Assembly (NCBI GenBank): GCA_030737875.1
Contig: CM060915.1
Coordinates: forward strand, 631,968,786-632,032,785
Length of the DNA stretch: 64,000 nucleotides
Direction of reading: 5' to 3'
Origin: Allium sativum
Lineage: Eukaryota; Streptophyta; Magnoliopsida; Asparagales; Amaryllidaceae
Notes under the pieces: generated by a model
What the model saw: only the letters and a program-made list of their open reading frames with translations
Told to the model about the DNA's origin: nothing
Databases searched by the model: none
Shown: one piece after another, positions 1 to 12,775 of the stretch
Layout of the letters: every line of letters starts with the position of its first letter
Position numbering within the stretch: position 1 is the first letter of the stretch
Translations under genes and position numbers: made by a program

Positions 1-345
1 ACTCGCCTTTCTTCGTATGATCCTCAAGGGAATGAGAATCGATAGACTGTACAAAACCCCAAGCAAATCTAATTTGGAATTTCAAGAAGCAACGGGACTA
101 CGTCCTACAGACGCAAGATATCATTAGTAGATATTTCTCTTAGGATATGAAATGGGAATTTATGATGGTTGACTAATCCATCCTCAAACTCAAACACGAC
201 GATGTAGTGAACATCGAACCCGAGCGCTTTAGTCCTACGACAAGGTGGCTGACACCAACATAAGCACAACACAGATATTCCAACGAATTTAGCTAAGGAA
301 AGATATTTTCGAAGGAATAATCAATTTTAATATTAATGATTCAAG

Positions 346-500
346 GTTAGTAACAGAATACCAACCAGCTAGAAACCGATAAACCAATATTGGTAACGGA
401 ATACCAATGAACTACAAATCAATAATCAAATATTGTTAACGGAATACCAATGAACTAGAAATTGATAACAAATATTGGTAACGGAATACCAACGAACTAC
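346..500. repeat. Short tandem array, about 43-bp unit
   Basis: The phrase GTAACGGAATACCAA recurs at about 391, 435 and 477, with a diverged copy near 350. Each copy is followed by GAACTA or a close variant. The spacing is about 43 bp, giving three to four units. It lies in the non-coding interior of element A. Confidence 0.7.
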
Positions 501-2897
501 TCTGGGAAATCGATTTCTAACCAGGTACTAAATCTCATTTAGTAACCATAAGGACGAATCATTAGGAATTATACGAAATTCCCAATATTCAGAGACTCAA
601 GTATCAGTTCTAGAAAATCAGAAACATCAAGAAGACGATGGATAAGTAGTGCACAGCTTACCACTTCGGAACAACAGGATTTAAGATAATTTTCCACCAA
701 AAATCTCAAATCGCAAAAACATCAGCAACTAGTCAAAGAAGCACTAGACAATTTCTCTAACAAGATGAGATTAAACCAAAGAGGTCATAATCCCCAAAGA
801 TTTGATTTACAAGGGTTAGCAAACGTGCGGAGACAATTGCCAACCCAAATGATTTAAACAACCAAGGGATGAAAATCAAAAGAGCTCATCCTTTCGATAT
901 TCATTTCTAAGAACAACGCAAGGCTAAGTCCATAAGTGAATTGACTATAGAACTTCCGGATGATCGACTAGATCATAGATTCGAAGAAAGGAATTATTGA
1001 GTTTGTCATGGATCGCAAAATCTCAAATTTTCCCTCCCCACGGGAACTCCCATTCTCTCAAGTGATCGTTCACTAGAGAAAATAAGAAGACCCATGGAAT
1101 AATAAGAATACTAAATTCTCTTTAGCAAATCGAAACAAGGATTAAGAATTAGGAGAGATTCTCCATCACTAAGAATTCTCGATAATCAAAGATTAAAAAT
1201 CCAGAATCAAGAGACATGAATAAATAACCTCCAGGAACAAGAGACATCGGTTATTTATTTACTCAACGAAAAGATTTAGGACAATTTCTAATTAAAAATC
1301 TTGAACCACCCAAATTCTTGGAATTGCTTCAAGGAAATCTAGAAATAAATTATCTAGAAAGATAACAACTGATTACGAAAAATCGCAAAAATAAAAAATA
1401 TCGTTATTTTGATTAACTTATTAATAGTTAATTTAATTTTTAGGGATCATTTCAAATGTCGGATTGTCACATAATGGTGTATAGGAATTCCGAACTACAA
1501 CACGGCGTCCCACGTCTCATTCGAGATCCTTAACGCACCCGATGGACAAGTTAACACAAGAAAGTCCTCACAATATCTAACGTTCACGCAGATCTCGCGA
1601 AAATATAAAAATTCAATAAATCATTCGGGATGGCATAAAGGAAATAGAATTCCTTTCTCAACTTACGAATAAAACACAATTGATATCTTTTGATAACGAA
1701 GAACATGATCGACGTGTATCAAAAGAACATAATAAAATAATCTCTGAACAAGGTAAATGACATTAAGGAATTAATGACACGTATCCTGACTCAAGAAGAG
1801 AGATCACAGGAAGCGAGATGCTTTCCCTTATTCTTGATCTAGAGTCAATTTAGCACAAATGCTTGGTGACTCACACCGGCACAACGAGAAAACAAATGAG
1901 TTGTTTTAGCCCGAAGGCTTGGTGATCTCACACCGAACTAGAACTACATAGCTGACAACAAGGGAGTAGATTTAGTCACAACGACATGGTATCTCCATAC
2001 CGATCGACAAGTGATCAATAGACCACGCTAGGTACATAGCGACGCACGAAACAATCTTAACTAGAAAACCCGAAATATCAGGATCAAAGGCGCTTATGAC
2101 GTGTGTAATGATGCACGGGCAAGATATCCAATGATCAATCAACTACGAGGATCATAAAGGATCAAAGAGATAAGTGTTATACACAATAAGCCAGTTAATA
2201 AACAAATTCAGCCGAACGTCCCATACCGCCAGCTTAACTCAAGAATTAACGAACGAATTGTTGAATCCTACTCGAACATTCAAAATGGTTATTATCATAG
2301 TTTTCAAATGCACAAGTCCAATAATTATCCGTCAAAGCAACCACAAGGGTCCATAGTCCTCATGTTTACTAAGGCGTATAATTAAATTTCTCGTACGATT
2401 GAAGTAGTCATGAAAAATGTCAAAATACAATCACCGAAGCGATCGACAACCTGAAATTTACATTTCAATAACGTAATTTATACAAAGACAGACATCGATT
2501 AGCGATTCGAGTCACAGAAAGAAACAGAAGCACCACTAGAGCACACGGGCCCTAGATGGACTATAGAAATCAACCCGAAAGAGAACGAGTCGATAACTAT
2601 TCTAAAAGACCAAAAGTAGGACACTTGATACTCAAACACCCCTCCGTAGGAGATACACTGGGTGAACTAGCACTCGCACGGCTACAACCAACTATTTCAC
2701 TTCTTTAAGGAAAAAGAAGGAGGGAAAATTTATTCTCAAGTTGAATTCAAACGATGTGAATTCAATCAAGATGGAATCGTAATGGTAGATAAGCTATGAC
2801 GTGTCTTAAGACTCTAACTAAAACCTTAAAGCACGATTCCCTAGAGAGGCTCAAGTCAATACCATCGTCATGCTATCTTACACTGTTACGAAAAGTT

Positions 2898-2910
2898 GGC
2901 TCTGATACCA
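2898..2910 (-). promoter_or_regulatory. Primer binding site of element A
   Basis: On the - strand this reads TGGTATCAGAGCC, complementary to the 3' end of plant initiator tRNA-Met. It is separated by 2 bp from the LTR terminus at 2913 (TGTAGCGCCCC on the + strand). It fixes element A as running leftward, with the LTR to its right being the 5' LTR. Confidence 0.85.
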
Positions 2911-2912
2911 AC

Positions 2913-5026
2913 TGTAGCGCCCCGCCTCTAAACCCACTATCGTCCAGTTCATTTCAGAGAAATGTCGTAGACCATAACGGAGAATGAGGTTTGTGAAGGG
3001 CGACCGATTGTATGATTACTCCATGTGAGGAATGCACATCGAATTCTTATACTGATTAAAATTTCGACATGACCATTCGGCACATAGGGCAACTACACAA
3101 CGGCTATATGCAATCCGAAAAGCAGTATGAAATAGACAACAACAATAATATAAGTATGGTATATCTCAAAGCCAGACACAGAACAATCATATCACAAAGG
3201 CGGAATAGATATGAATAAACCCAAGGATGTGTACAACAAGAAAGTGGTCAACAAAGATCCACCAATCCCAAAAGAATAGATACATGCACCATGATCTAAA
3301 TAAAAGGATAGGTACACAACAAGATAATATCATTGGTACAAAAGTACATAAAACTGCGGAGACAGAGTAGTAAGCTGAAAGCGGAAGATCAATCATGCGA
3401 TGAGTCCCAGAGGAATACCTAAAATGACTCGGTCTGACCCGAGTATTATTTATAAGAATAAACAATAAACGGATCAGTCTAACTGTACTTGTCAAATAAA
3501 CAGAGATAACAAGAGATATAACAAAGGATGACATGAACATGGCACGTCGACACAATCAGGAAATGACAAAGGAATGTCAGCACACAAATATCTCTAAATA
3601 ATCTCCTAGCTAATGTAGAATGCAATATTCAAATACTAGCATAACAGTGGTCATGGAAAATCATAGAAAGTCAAGTAGTCATAAAAAAATCAAATTGACG
3701 CGCATCGCATCAAAGTGGTCATAGAAAATCATAAAAGGGCAGAAAATGCCTAAATCATAGAAGATCATAGAAAACATCATAAAAGGGGAGAAAATGCATA
3801 AATCATAGAAGATCATAGAAAACATCATAAAAGGGGCCTGCAGGTTCATAGAAGATGAGATACGATCTCTAGGTAGCTAACCCAGAAAACATAGATCATA
3901 GAAAATCATAGAGAATATCATAGAAGGGGCCTGCAGGTTCATAGAAGATGAGGTGCGACCTCTAGGTAGCTAACCCATTTGTTTGAGCCGAAGCTCTCTG
4001 ATGATTCTGGGTCGTGACCCTGGTAGAGGAAAACATAAATCATAGAAGATCATAGAAGGATGGACCGAAGTCCCATAAATGAAGGTCCCTAATCGTAAAT
4101 TCCCGTTCGAGCGATTGCGAACCAAACAAATATGTCATAGAGGCGGATACCATGGATCCGGGTGAATAGAAATTACTCCAAGCTAGTTAATATAAGAAAA
4201 TAACAACATGTCCCATAACCACATGCTATTCTCGAATATTTACACACTCGTAGTTGGTTTCTATTCAAAACAGAGAAAATCATAGAAGGAGCATTGCCAC
4301 GGTCTACGATCGGACGAGTCCAAGAATTAACCATCGAAGCAAAAGCAAGGGTTCATGGTCCTTGATTTTACTAAGACGTTTAATTAGATTCCTCATATGA
4401 ACGAGAAAAAGGTTTATAGAATATATACTAGGAGATTTGAAGAAGGTTCATAAAACGATTTCGTAATTTAGCTTCGTATAATGAAATAAGGTTGGAAACC
4501 ATTTTAGTACAAGAATTTGATATATTCTAAATAACATAAAACCTCTTTATTTAAATTCAAAGTGGCAATAAACAATAGTACGATTGCCGAGGCAAATCGA
4601 TCAAGGGGATTCACGTCACAATGACGTGATTTCAAATATTCATGGAAAACATCGCCGTAGCGAATAGAACACAAACACCATGTATCATAAACTCATATCA
4701 CAACCACATACAGGAAATCAAGGGATAACGGTTATAATTTCGATCAACGAACAAACCGGAATCCCAAACTAGTACCCGAAGGTTTTAAACTACATCGGAA
4801 TAGGCTCGAAGGTTGTCAAGTCAAAAATCCACGTTTTGGTGGCGTGAATCATCTTAACAAGAGTATCGAATAAATTCGATTTACCAAAAGGAGCGCACGG
4901 CTTTACGATGATCTCCGGTGAATTCGAAGACCATCAACATGCACGGAAGAACCAAGGAGGAGCCCAGAAACAAGCGGGATCGTGCGCGGGGGCGCACGAT
5001 CAAAACAGATTCGGGCCTGGGCAAAA
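2913..5026 (-). repeat. 5' LTR of element A, fragment 1 of 3
   Basis: This is the primer-site-proximal part of element A's LTR. It begins TGTAGCGCCCC at the left and is interrupted at 5027 by element B. The junction is marked by the duplicated target CAAAA at 5022-5026 and 19487-19491. Around 3640-3960 and 4020-4300 it holds many imperfect copies of a CATAGAAGATCATAGAAAA-like phrase plus a repeated block containing GGGGCCTGCAGGTTCATAG (about 3834 and 3927). Short ORFs such as 3187-3555 (-) and 4908-5225 (+) show no recognisable domain. The latter runs across the B junction, so it cannot be an ancestral gene. Confidence 0.75.
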
Positions 5027-7240
5027 TGTGACGAAAAGGAATTTCGCTCGGTTCGAACCAGTCGCTAAACCGACCCAGACCGTTCGAAACGCCCTATCGT
5101 TTGAGAACATGACAAAACACAATCCATACAAAAGAACATTTCATTGTATATTACAACAATGCATCAGATTACAAGAATATATACAGAGTATAAATGAATA
5201 TTACACAGAAATATCAGAGATTTAAATTACATTTAAATACATAGCAGCGGAAAATAATACATACACAACTAGAAGAGATATACGGATACAAAGCTTTCCG
5301 GATATCGTTCCAACTGTAAACCAGGATCCTGTGAATATAAATCTGCAAAACCAAAACTACTAGCTGCCCGTGTCAAAATAAGGGCACCCAGAGTTTAGGT
5401 TAAAACAATAAACTCCAGGTCAGTCATGTGACTGGTGTGAGAACTAAAACAATTAATCTTTATTTTAAAGTTGGGTAAATCAAGGGACCACGCCGTATAA
5501 CACGGAACGGGTTTCCTCCCAAGAATACCAGTGCATAAAACAAACAGCGCAATGCTAAATAAAGAAAAATGAAGCTATTATAAGACCCAGGTCCCATCAC
5601 ACAATGCAACGCAAGCCGGAGGATAGGGTTTTTACCTTATAATAGCCAAGAATGCTTGATACGTTTAAAACAAATCATTTGATACTATTATAAGTGCATA
5701 GTGTATAAAACAACTTCAAATCATAAGTATCAATCATAGACGGCATAAGCGCCCCATCCCACTATGTCGCCATACTAGGCTCTACAAATAAAACCGCAAA
5801 TGGCATGTATTTGGAAATTGGATTTCCTTCTATGAACCGAGGCAAAAGATAGTCCTCAACCGATTCGAGACGCTCTAGCCCGGGTCTCAGGATCAGAGCT
5901 CGAGTGACCCTTGGATCGTCAGGGCCGGTCCACCGATGTGGATTAAAATTCCTGAACACTGCGTTTCCCCGCCCTTTGGGGCGTCAATGAGCCAACGAAT
6001 GACTCCATCGGACCCGGATCGTCCGATCAAACCGAGGCGCCTCGCAACAGGAACAACCACACAGGTGAAAAGTATATAAATGTCAGGGCTGGAAGGTCAC
6101 TGACACCACCCTAGCTAGAAAGAAACGCATGCCCTCCCTGAGGTCCTCTCCCGTTTTTGGTTCACAACCGGGGTGCGAAACTCGCGAAGTAAACGTTACA
6201 CAAAGCTACGCCACAAAGGCCGTGCTTTGATCATCACCACAAGACTTTGCTTTTCAACAGAAGCCTCGATCAATTGCCACTTAGGCATGCCACACAGGCA
6301 ATTCACTCCATGCGTTTGATATCCGTCAATATATAACCCCTGAGCTCGTACGTCTCAGAGAAGGGCGTTAAGCAAGAGAATAAATTCTCCGCCGCCAAAC
6401 AGATATATATTTAATAGAGATCAATCACACGGACTGAAATCCAATGTCAGACACACAGTCCATTTACAAGTTCGTTCCGGGTCTGAACGAAACCGGAGGC
6501 ACCTAGTACCCCGCATATCCATCGATCTCCAAGTACGTCTGAACGATCACCAACTGTTTCCATCTTCTTGGGTGTACAGCCCAATCAAGATCATCGGTAA
6601 TCACCCAAACGACGTGAAGATCTCCGGTCTTCGACCATCATCTTCATCTTCGACTTATCGTCGTATCAGTTATTCAGAATGGGATAAACCCGGTCTTCCC
6701 GAATAACTCGCGTATATATTATAAAAGTGTTACATAAACACAACATACGCCTCATTCCAATTCATCAGTCACTAACCGTAAATTAATCAAGAGAATAATT
6801 CCCTAAATATTAACCCCGAAGGCTGAAACCAACATCAGATCAATATCCAGAAAACCATTCTGTTTAGCTAACCGACAGTTAGTTTCTAAATTTCACATTC
6901 ATAGGGAAAGGTTCCCATTAATTTTTTCCAAGATAAATTCTTTAATTTATTCTTTAATCTACTTTTGAATATCAATTCAAATTAGTTGGGATTAACGAAA
7001 CTTACCGAAGTAACCATTTGTTTTAATTTCCCAATCCCAACCTATTCATCCCATGAAGTAAAACGGGTCTTACTTCATATCTAACACCACGGTGTTACCG
7101 GTAAATTCAATTACCATTTCACGTTCAAATCTAATTAAAGATTTAACTATCGCCTGGAGCAAAACTGGTGATACTCCATTTCGATTATTTCAATCTAATT
7201 AAAGATTCATTAACACTCCACTTAGTTTTAATCTTTGACT

Positions 7241-7428
7241 GGGTTAAAGAATCAGTGTCATTTAAAACACGGTTCACGGTAAACCCAAAATATCATTCCA
7301 TTAATTATCGGGTTAAAGAACAAGTGTTATTTAAAAACACTGTTCACGATAAACCCAAAATATCATTTCATTAATTATCGGGTTAAAGAACAAGTGTTAT
7401 TTAAAAACACTGTTCACGATAAACCCAA
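7241..7428. repeat. Tandem array of about 70-bp units with internal inverted repeats
   Basis: Units begin GGGTTAAAGAA at 7241, 7310 and 7380 and end at TAAACCC. Each pairs GGGTT with AACCC at its ends and AGTGTT with AACACT inside, so each can fold as a two-step hairpin. A more diverged relative follows near 7517-7562. The same array is at 14989-15176 in the other LTR. Confidence 0.85.
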
Positions 7429-8490
7429 AAATCAATATCAATTCAATTCCAATTAAATATTATTTAATTGATACACTTCATTAAATCTAAATAAAAAGAT
7501 TTAATCTTTTCTCAACTGGGTTCAAGAACAGTGTTAATGAAGACACCATTCACGACAAACCCAAATCAACTTGATATTAAACACAAGGCCCTGAATAGAA
7601 AATATACCGGCTTATATTCAATATCAAATTCCACGACTAACAAATATCGTATTGGAAATAACGATATATATGTCTATATCTTTCAAATTCCCATAACAAT
7701 ATCTGTATCATCACGAAATCCAACATCGAAATAATCCAAAGACAATTTCGATTCAGATCCATTCCAATATAATTATTGGAAATTCTGGTTATTTTCAAAA
7801 CCATTTCAAATTCGATTTATTTATTTAAAAATAAATAGAATTATAATTCTAGTTCAAAACTAGTTCATTCCGATAAAAATCTATTTTTATCTTTTCAAAT
7901 ATGGAGTTCTTCATCCCAATTTTTCCCAAATCATTTCTTATGATTTTACACAAATTATTACTATTTTTAATAATTTTATTAAGGCCCGTACAATCGATTT
8001 CCAACAACGGCCATCGAACTGCACTTACAGCGACCCTTTTCAAATTTGATTTGGACGTAACTCCAAATCCAACCGTTATATTTCAAATTTCTAATATTCT
8101 TTAGAAATCTCTTTTCGATACGAACCCAACGGTTCCGGTTTTAGGAGAATCCGACGGTCGGATCTCCCGTAATGTCCGTTTGAAATAAATGGTCGAAATT
8201 CACGAACTGCCGCGGCGCGGCGCGTTCTATTCAGGCCATTATATTACATATATAATATATATAATATATATTTCGTCGATTTCTATTTAAAACGAATTTT
8301 ATAAATAGTTTAAATTCGTTTCAAGAACAATTTCAACTCCCATTTCAATTCAAATCAAAATTGAATTTTTCCTTATAAATTCGTTTTAAAATTCATTTCT
8401 ATTCAATTCAAATTTCAATTCAATTTGAATTCATTTCAATTCGCATTCAACTCAATTTGAATTTGTTTTCAATTCAATTCGAATTGGTTT

Positions 8491-8598
8491 TATATTCAAT
8501 TCATTTCGAAATCGTTTTATATTCAATTCATTTCGAAATCGTTTTATATTCAATTCATTTCGAAATCGTTTTATATTCAATTCATTTCGAAATCGCTT
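8491..8598. repeat. Tandem array, 27-bp unit, four copies
   Basis: TATATTCAATTCATTTCG starts at 8491, 8518, 8545 and 8572, an exact 27-bp period. The matching array is at 16239-16346 in the right LTR. The surrounding 8340-8490 is rich in related AATTCAATT phrases. Confidence 0.9.
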
Positions 8599-8722
8599 TT
8601 CAATATTCATTTAAAAATGAATGAAATTGATGTAAATATCGTTCACGGCACAATGGCGTCAATCTAATCAACACGGCTTCATATATTCCTTTATTCTATT
8701 CAACAAATGAATATTTATTTTT

Positions 8723-8945
8723 TTGTCAACGCACGACTAATCTCAACGTATGAGTACTGTCCACGTGTGACTATTTTTGTTAAATTATTTCGTTCAACAC
8801 ATGACTAATCTCAACGGATGAGTACAGTCAACACATGAACCTTTATTTTATATTGATAAAGATGTAAATTTTATTATTAAAATATTTCGTTCAACACATG
8901 ACTAATCTCAACGGATGAGTATAGTCAACACATGAACCTTTATTT
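8723..8945. repeat. Three dispersed-tandem copies of a CTAATCTCAACGGATGAG block
   Basis: Copies near 8739, 8803 and 8902 carry GACTAATCTCAACG followed by a GATGAGTA-like segment. The last two share the longer continuation CAACACATGAACCTTTATTT. The second and third are about 100 bp apart. The same arrangement is present in the right LTR of B at about 16487-16690. Confidence 0.75.
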
Positions 8946-9832
8946 TATAATATTCTTTATTTTCTAAATTGGAATGAGGCCCAATCAATCACCATATAAT
9001 GTTAATTATATGGATTTTCATACATCACACGTATATAATAGCATTGAAAAATAATCAACCATCAACCAAAGTGCACTACACTGTACAAGCATCAAATATA
9101 GATATCTAACGCTTATAACAGCCTGTCAATCAATCGATTGACATATTTACTCAATCAGGATGAGTGAACTTCAAATTCCATCCCAACACCCGTGTGGGGT
9201 TTCAAACAATCAAACACAGATTTTAGTTGTGCAGTTGGGCGATGTGTAAAATTTATCGTCCCAATCAATGTCCTTCAAATAGGTGTACATAAACAAACCG
9301 TCCGGTTTGTAAATGAATATTTTATTTTATTCACTATATTCATATTCACGTTAAAAATTATATTTTTAACGATAAAACATTTTATTTTAACATATGAATT
9401 TCTATTCAATTCATTTATTCAATAAAATGATATTTTTATTTTTCTAACTTATTTTAGAAAATTTCGGCGGCATAACGACACGATACTAGAAACGGGACAA
9501 GGCCTAGCCTTATCCCCGGTCTAGTGAAGGCCCACGCCATTCACACATCAATCAAATCAATTTCATTTCACCAAACAATTCAATTTCAAACCAAATAATC
9601 CAACCAACTACACAACCAAACAATTAAACAAACAAGCCATCCATGGTCTGTGGATGACGGGTGTCGGGTGCTACTAAACACCGTCTGCATCCTAGTATAT
9701 ATATACAACTAGAAAAAGAGATTTTGAGTGAGAAGTTCTCACCGATAGCTATCCCAATTCCAACGTCACTTCATTTATAGAAATCTTCATCGTTATCGCA
9801 TCTTTGTCATCTTCGTTGCCCGTAGCCACTAC

Positions 9833-10036
9833 ATATATAAAAATCGAATTTTTACTTCGCTATTCAATATATAAAAATCGAATTTTTACTTCACTATTCA
9901 ATATATAAAAATCATATTTTTACTTCGCTATTTAATATATAAAAATCATATTTTTACTTCGCTATTCAATATATAAAAATCATATTTTTACTTCGCTATT
10001 CAATATATAAAAATCATATTTTTACTTCGCTATCCA
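9833..10036. repeat. Tandem array, 34-bp unit, six copies
   Basis: Units starting ATATATAAAAATC recur at 9833, 9867, 9901, 9935, 9969 and 10003. Each contains an AAAAAT...ATTTTT inverted repeat followed by ACTTCGCTATTCA. The right LTR carries the same array from 17580. Confidence 0.9.
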
Positions 10037-11742
10037 ATAACTAAAAATAATATTTTTATATCCGCTATTTCTATTTTAAAAACAATGTAAAATTCATTTT
10101 CAAAAAGAATGCAAACTTTGTTTTCAAAGCTAATTCATATTTCTAATCAAAGTATATTTATATATTTTCTAAACAAGGTATATATATATATTTTCTAAAC
10201 AAGGTATATATATAAAAAAAGAATCATATTTTTATTATCATGTTATTTACATACAAAACAATGTTATAATTTTATTCTAAAAACTGATTTTAATAATGCT
10301 AATTTATATAATAAAAACCCTTTTTAGTCTAAATAAATTAATCAGCCTAAACAATATAAAAATAAAAACAAAACCTTTGGTAATCCTCTGTACAACGTCC
10401 CAGGTCAGAGGAACCCGTCGTCTTCATCTTCTTCCTTCAGTCGAGCTCGAACCCATTGGCCAAAAGTAGGGTTCGTCGTTTCACCACCCTCGCTCGCCTA
10501 TACCCTCGTCAGACATAGACACTTCGACGGGCATCACAGCCTCCCCCGACACCTCGAAGACTGGGCAACTCGCACGCCTGGTTGCGGCGGAAAAAGGCGT
10601 CGAACCCGCCAGTTTTGGGCATCAAATTCGGGAGATTCAACAAACGAAAATGGGTAAAGGGGGTATCAATTTGAAGAGCAAACAAGGAGCTAGGATTTTC
10701 GTTTGAGGATTTAGATTAATTCGAAGTGGATTGCGAATGGTTTTGGATTAAAATCTAGAGCATTTTCCGCCTACGTTCGGTGAAGAGTTGCGGTTCCCAG
10801 GCTTTGACTTTAAATGGGGGGTGTTGACTAGGGTTAGAGAATTTTAATTATATATATATATATATTTTTTATTCTTATATACATGTTTAATAATCCGAAC
10901 TCCAATTTAAACCAAACGACTATCTTCCATAGCTAATTACCCCCATTCCGAACATAATGAGATATGTATCATAAGCCAGTTCAGCTGTTTCGGTCAGTTT
11001 CCGTCAAAATCAAAATATAAATCATTATATTGAATTTTAACGCGCATTTCAATTTACTGGGATCACATACTAACTCGAAAAATCCCCGAAAAATTATTTC
11101 TAGCTTCGTATTGACGATACGGTCCTAAAAAACTAGTTTCGTCGAATTCTGAGACCGTTTGAAAAATGGCCATTTTTCAGTCGATTAAAATCAACTGAAA
11201 CTGGTCAAACGCGTTTTCCTTTGCCACGCTAACATATTGATTCGAAAGATTATGAAATTTGAAATCTAGCAATAACTTTACATCACGGATCCAACAAAAG
11301 TGGTTTCGTCGAAATCCGAGGTCATTTGCAAAATTTCCATTTTTAAGGGCCTGAATTCCATAGCGACTATTCAGAATTTTCAACTGGACATATCTTTCGA
11401 TTCCCGCTATGAAATTTTGATTTGTCGGATTCGTTGGAAAGATATTATCAATTAGATCCTAATGTTTTTGGTTTCACTAAAATCCGGATTGTTTTGCACC
11501 CGGTACATCCAATTGAAGTTTGAAATCGAATTATCGAACTACCGCGCCATTTTCAATTCCTTTTATAAATATAAATAAATATTTATATTCTAACGACGAC
11601 GTATATAATATATTCGTCCGAATTCTATTCAAAATAAATTTCTCGTCGTTATTATTAAAAATAATTCATTTTAAATAATTAAAATTTGCTAAAATTGCCA
11701 AAATAAAAATTTTAAACTAGCCCAGATTTTCGGGTTGTTACA

Positions 11743-11760
11743 ATCTCCCCCACTTAAAAC
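11743..11760 (-). promoter_or_regulatory. Polypurine tract of element B
   Basis: On the - strand this reads GTTTTAAGTGGGGGAGAT and abuts the LTR terminus TGTAACAACCCG at 11742. It is the expected second-strand priming site and, with the primer site at the other end, fixes the element's direction. Confidence 0.85.
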
Positions 11761-12474
11761 TTTTCGTCCCCGAAAAGGAACAAAGTCGAAAGTGGTTTGA
11801 TTAATCAACACTACGTTCGGTCTGACTTCCATTCTCCAACTTTTCAGTTTCTGAGAATTTTCAAAAATTTCGAAAATTTGGCTAACACCCTAAATTTTCG
11901 AAAAATTTCGCCATAACCTCCCCTGCACCGGGAGCCACGGGAAAATCCCGAAATTGCCATACAGGCCTTCTGACCTCAAAAAGAAAAAGATAAAGCCAAG
12001 CGGCTAGCCAATAGGCTCATAAAATCATCATCACCCAAACAAAACAGTAAATTATGTAGTAAACATGTACCTATTTGTCGGGCAAACAAATTTTATTCTC
12101 TGCTCTAGCCTCCTTGCTATGACCTGTTCAATGTAAGTACATGTATATGCAAGCAAATGCGACTAATTTTCAATACAATTCAATATTTGATTCAATTAGG
12201 CATAATGGTTCAAAATTATCAAACAAATAAACAAACAACACAAACATCAATCAATTAGTTGATTAGCTTTTGAAATTCATAACTTTGATATATAGTCAAA
12301 AATCAGATTTTTGATGCCAAATCACAACAATAGGCCCTATCTAATTTTGGTTCTCACACCAGTCTAACGGAAATATATAGATATCACACCTTCGACACTC
12401 GAATATAAATGCTGATGATGATGCACCATCATCAGGATCATCCCCGGGTGACTAGAGTGTGGTTCTATATCTAT

Positions 12475-12537
12475 CCAGTATATTAAAACTTCGAATATAC
12501 GTTTGCAAGGCGCATATGCAAAATATTTATATACTGG
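12475..12537 (-). other. Nested inverted repeat (candidate RNA hairpin) in element B
   Basis: CCAGTATAT (12475-12483) pairs with ATATACTGG (12529-12537). Inside it TTTGCA (12502-12507) pairs with TGCAAA (12517-12522) around a 9-nt loop. It lies roughly 230 nt downstream of the primer site in the element's own direction. A packaging or dimerisation role is inference only. Confidence 0.5.
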
Positions 12538-12761
12538 ACTGTCCAAATCAATACAAATAAATAATCAAATACGAATAATTGATTTAGATTTTCAAAACAA
12601 AATTTGTTTTCACGTTAAAAATATACTCGTCACACTCGTTCTAGGATACTACTGATCCCATCTCTAACGAGTCATTCTCATTGGATATTACTAATCCAAT
12701 ATCTGATGAATTCTTTCGTATGGTTCTAATGTGCCTTGTTCTCTGAGCTTTGTAAACCAAA

Positions 12762-12773
12762 GCTCTGATACCA
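12762..12773 (-). promoter_or_regulatory. Primer binding site of element B
   Basis: On the - strand this is TGGTATCAGAGC, complementary to the 3' end of initiator tRNA-Met, with a 2-bp gap to the 5' LTR that starts at 12776. Confidence 0.9.
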
Positions 12774-12775
12774 AC

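Larger units (their letters stand above)
1..2912 (-). other. Internal region of LTR element A, no coding capacity seen
   Basis: This stretch lies downstream, in - orientation, of an initiator-Met-type primer site and LTR junction at 2898-2913. It should therefore be the leader and internal part of element A, which continues past the left edge of the window. I found no open frame of useful length on either strand and no gag, protease, RT or integrase motif. The sequence is AT-rich with many short ORFs that look random. Either the element is a non-coding derivative or its coding part starts further left. The only internal structure I see is a short tandem array near 346-500. Confidence 0.55.
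5027..11742 (-). repeat. 3' LTR of element B (left copy, 6,716 bp)
   Basis: The terminus on the - strand is TGTAACAACCCG, directly after the purine tract. The LTR ends at 5027 with CGTCACA. It contains several tandem arrays (7241-7428, 8491-8598, 8723-8945, 9833-10036), all present in the other LTR as well. Small ORFs such as 7168-7374, 7901-8104 and 9192-9425 recur at the matching place in the right LTR only because the LTR is duplicated. They match no family I know and are not annotated as genes. Confidence 0.92.
11743..12775 (-). other. Internal domain of element B, 1,033 bp, non-coding
   Basis: This is all that lies between the purine tract and the primer site. No ORF exceeds about 80 codons and none looks like gag or pol. 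Read on the - strand from the primer site, it is the region where a packaging or dimerisation signal would be expected. Two nested inverted repeats at 12475-12537 fit such a role. A second patch at about 11847-11910 has repeated AATTTTCGAAAA-like inverted segments. Confidence 0.85.

Noticed and set aside
2898..2910. tRNA-like sequence (also at 12762, 33506 and 51975)
   Set aside because: Only the 12-13 nt complementary to the tRNA 3' end is present, beside LTR termini. These are primer binding sites, not tRNA genes.
7168..9425. Small ORFs inside the giant LTR (for example 7168-7374, 7901-8104, 9192-9425) that recur at 14916-17194
   Set aside because: Their apparent conservation is due only to LTR duplication. 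They are AT-rich, short, partly made of tandem repeats, and resemble no protein family.
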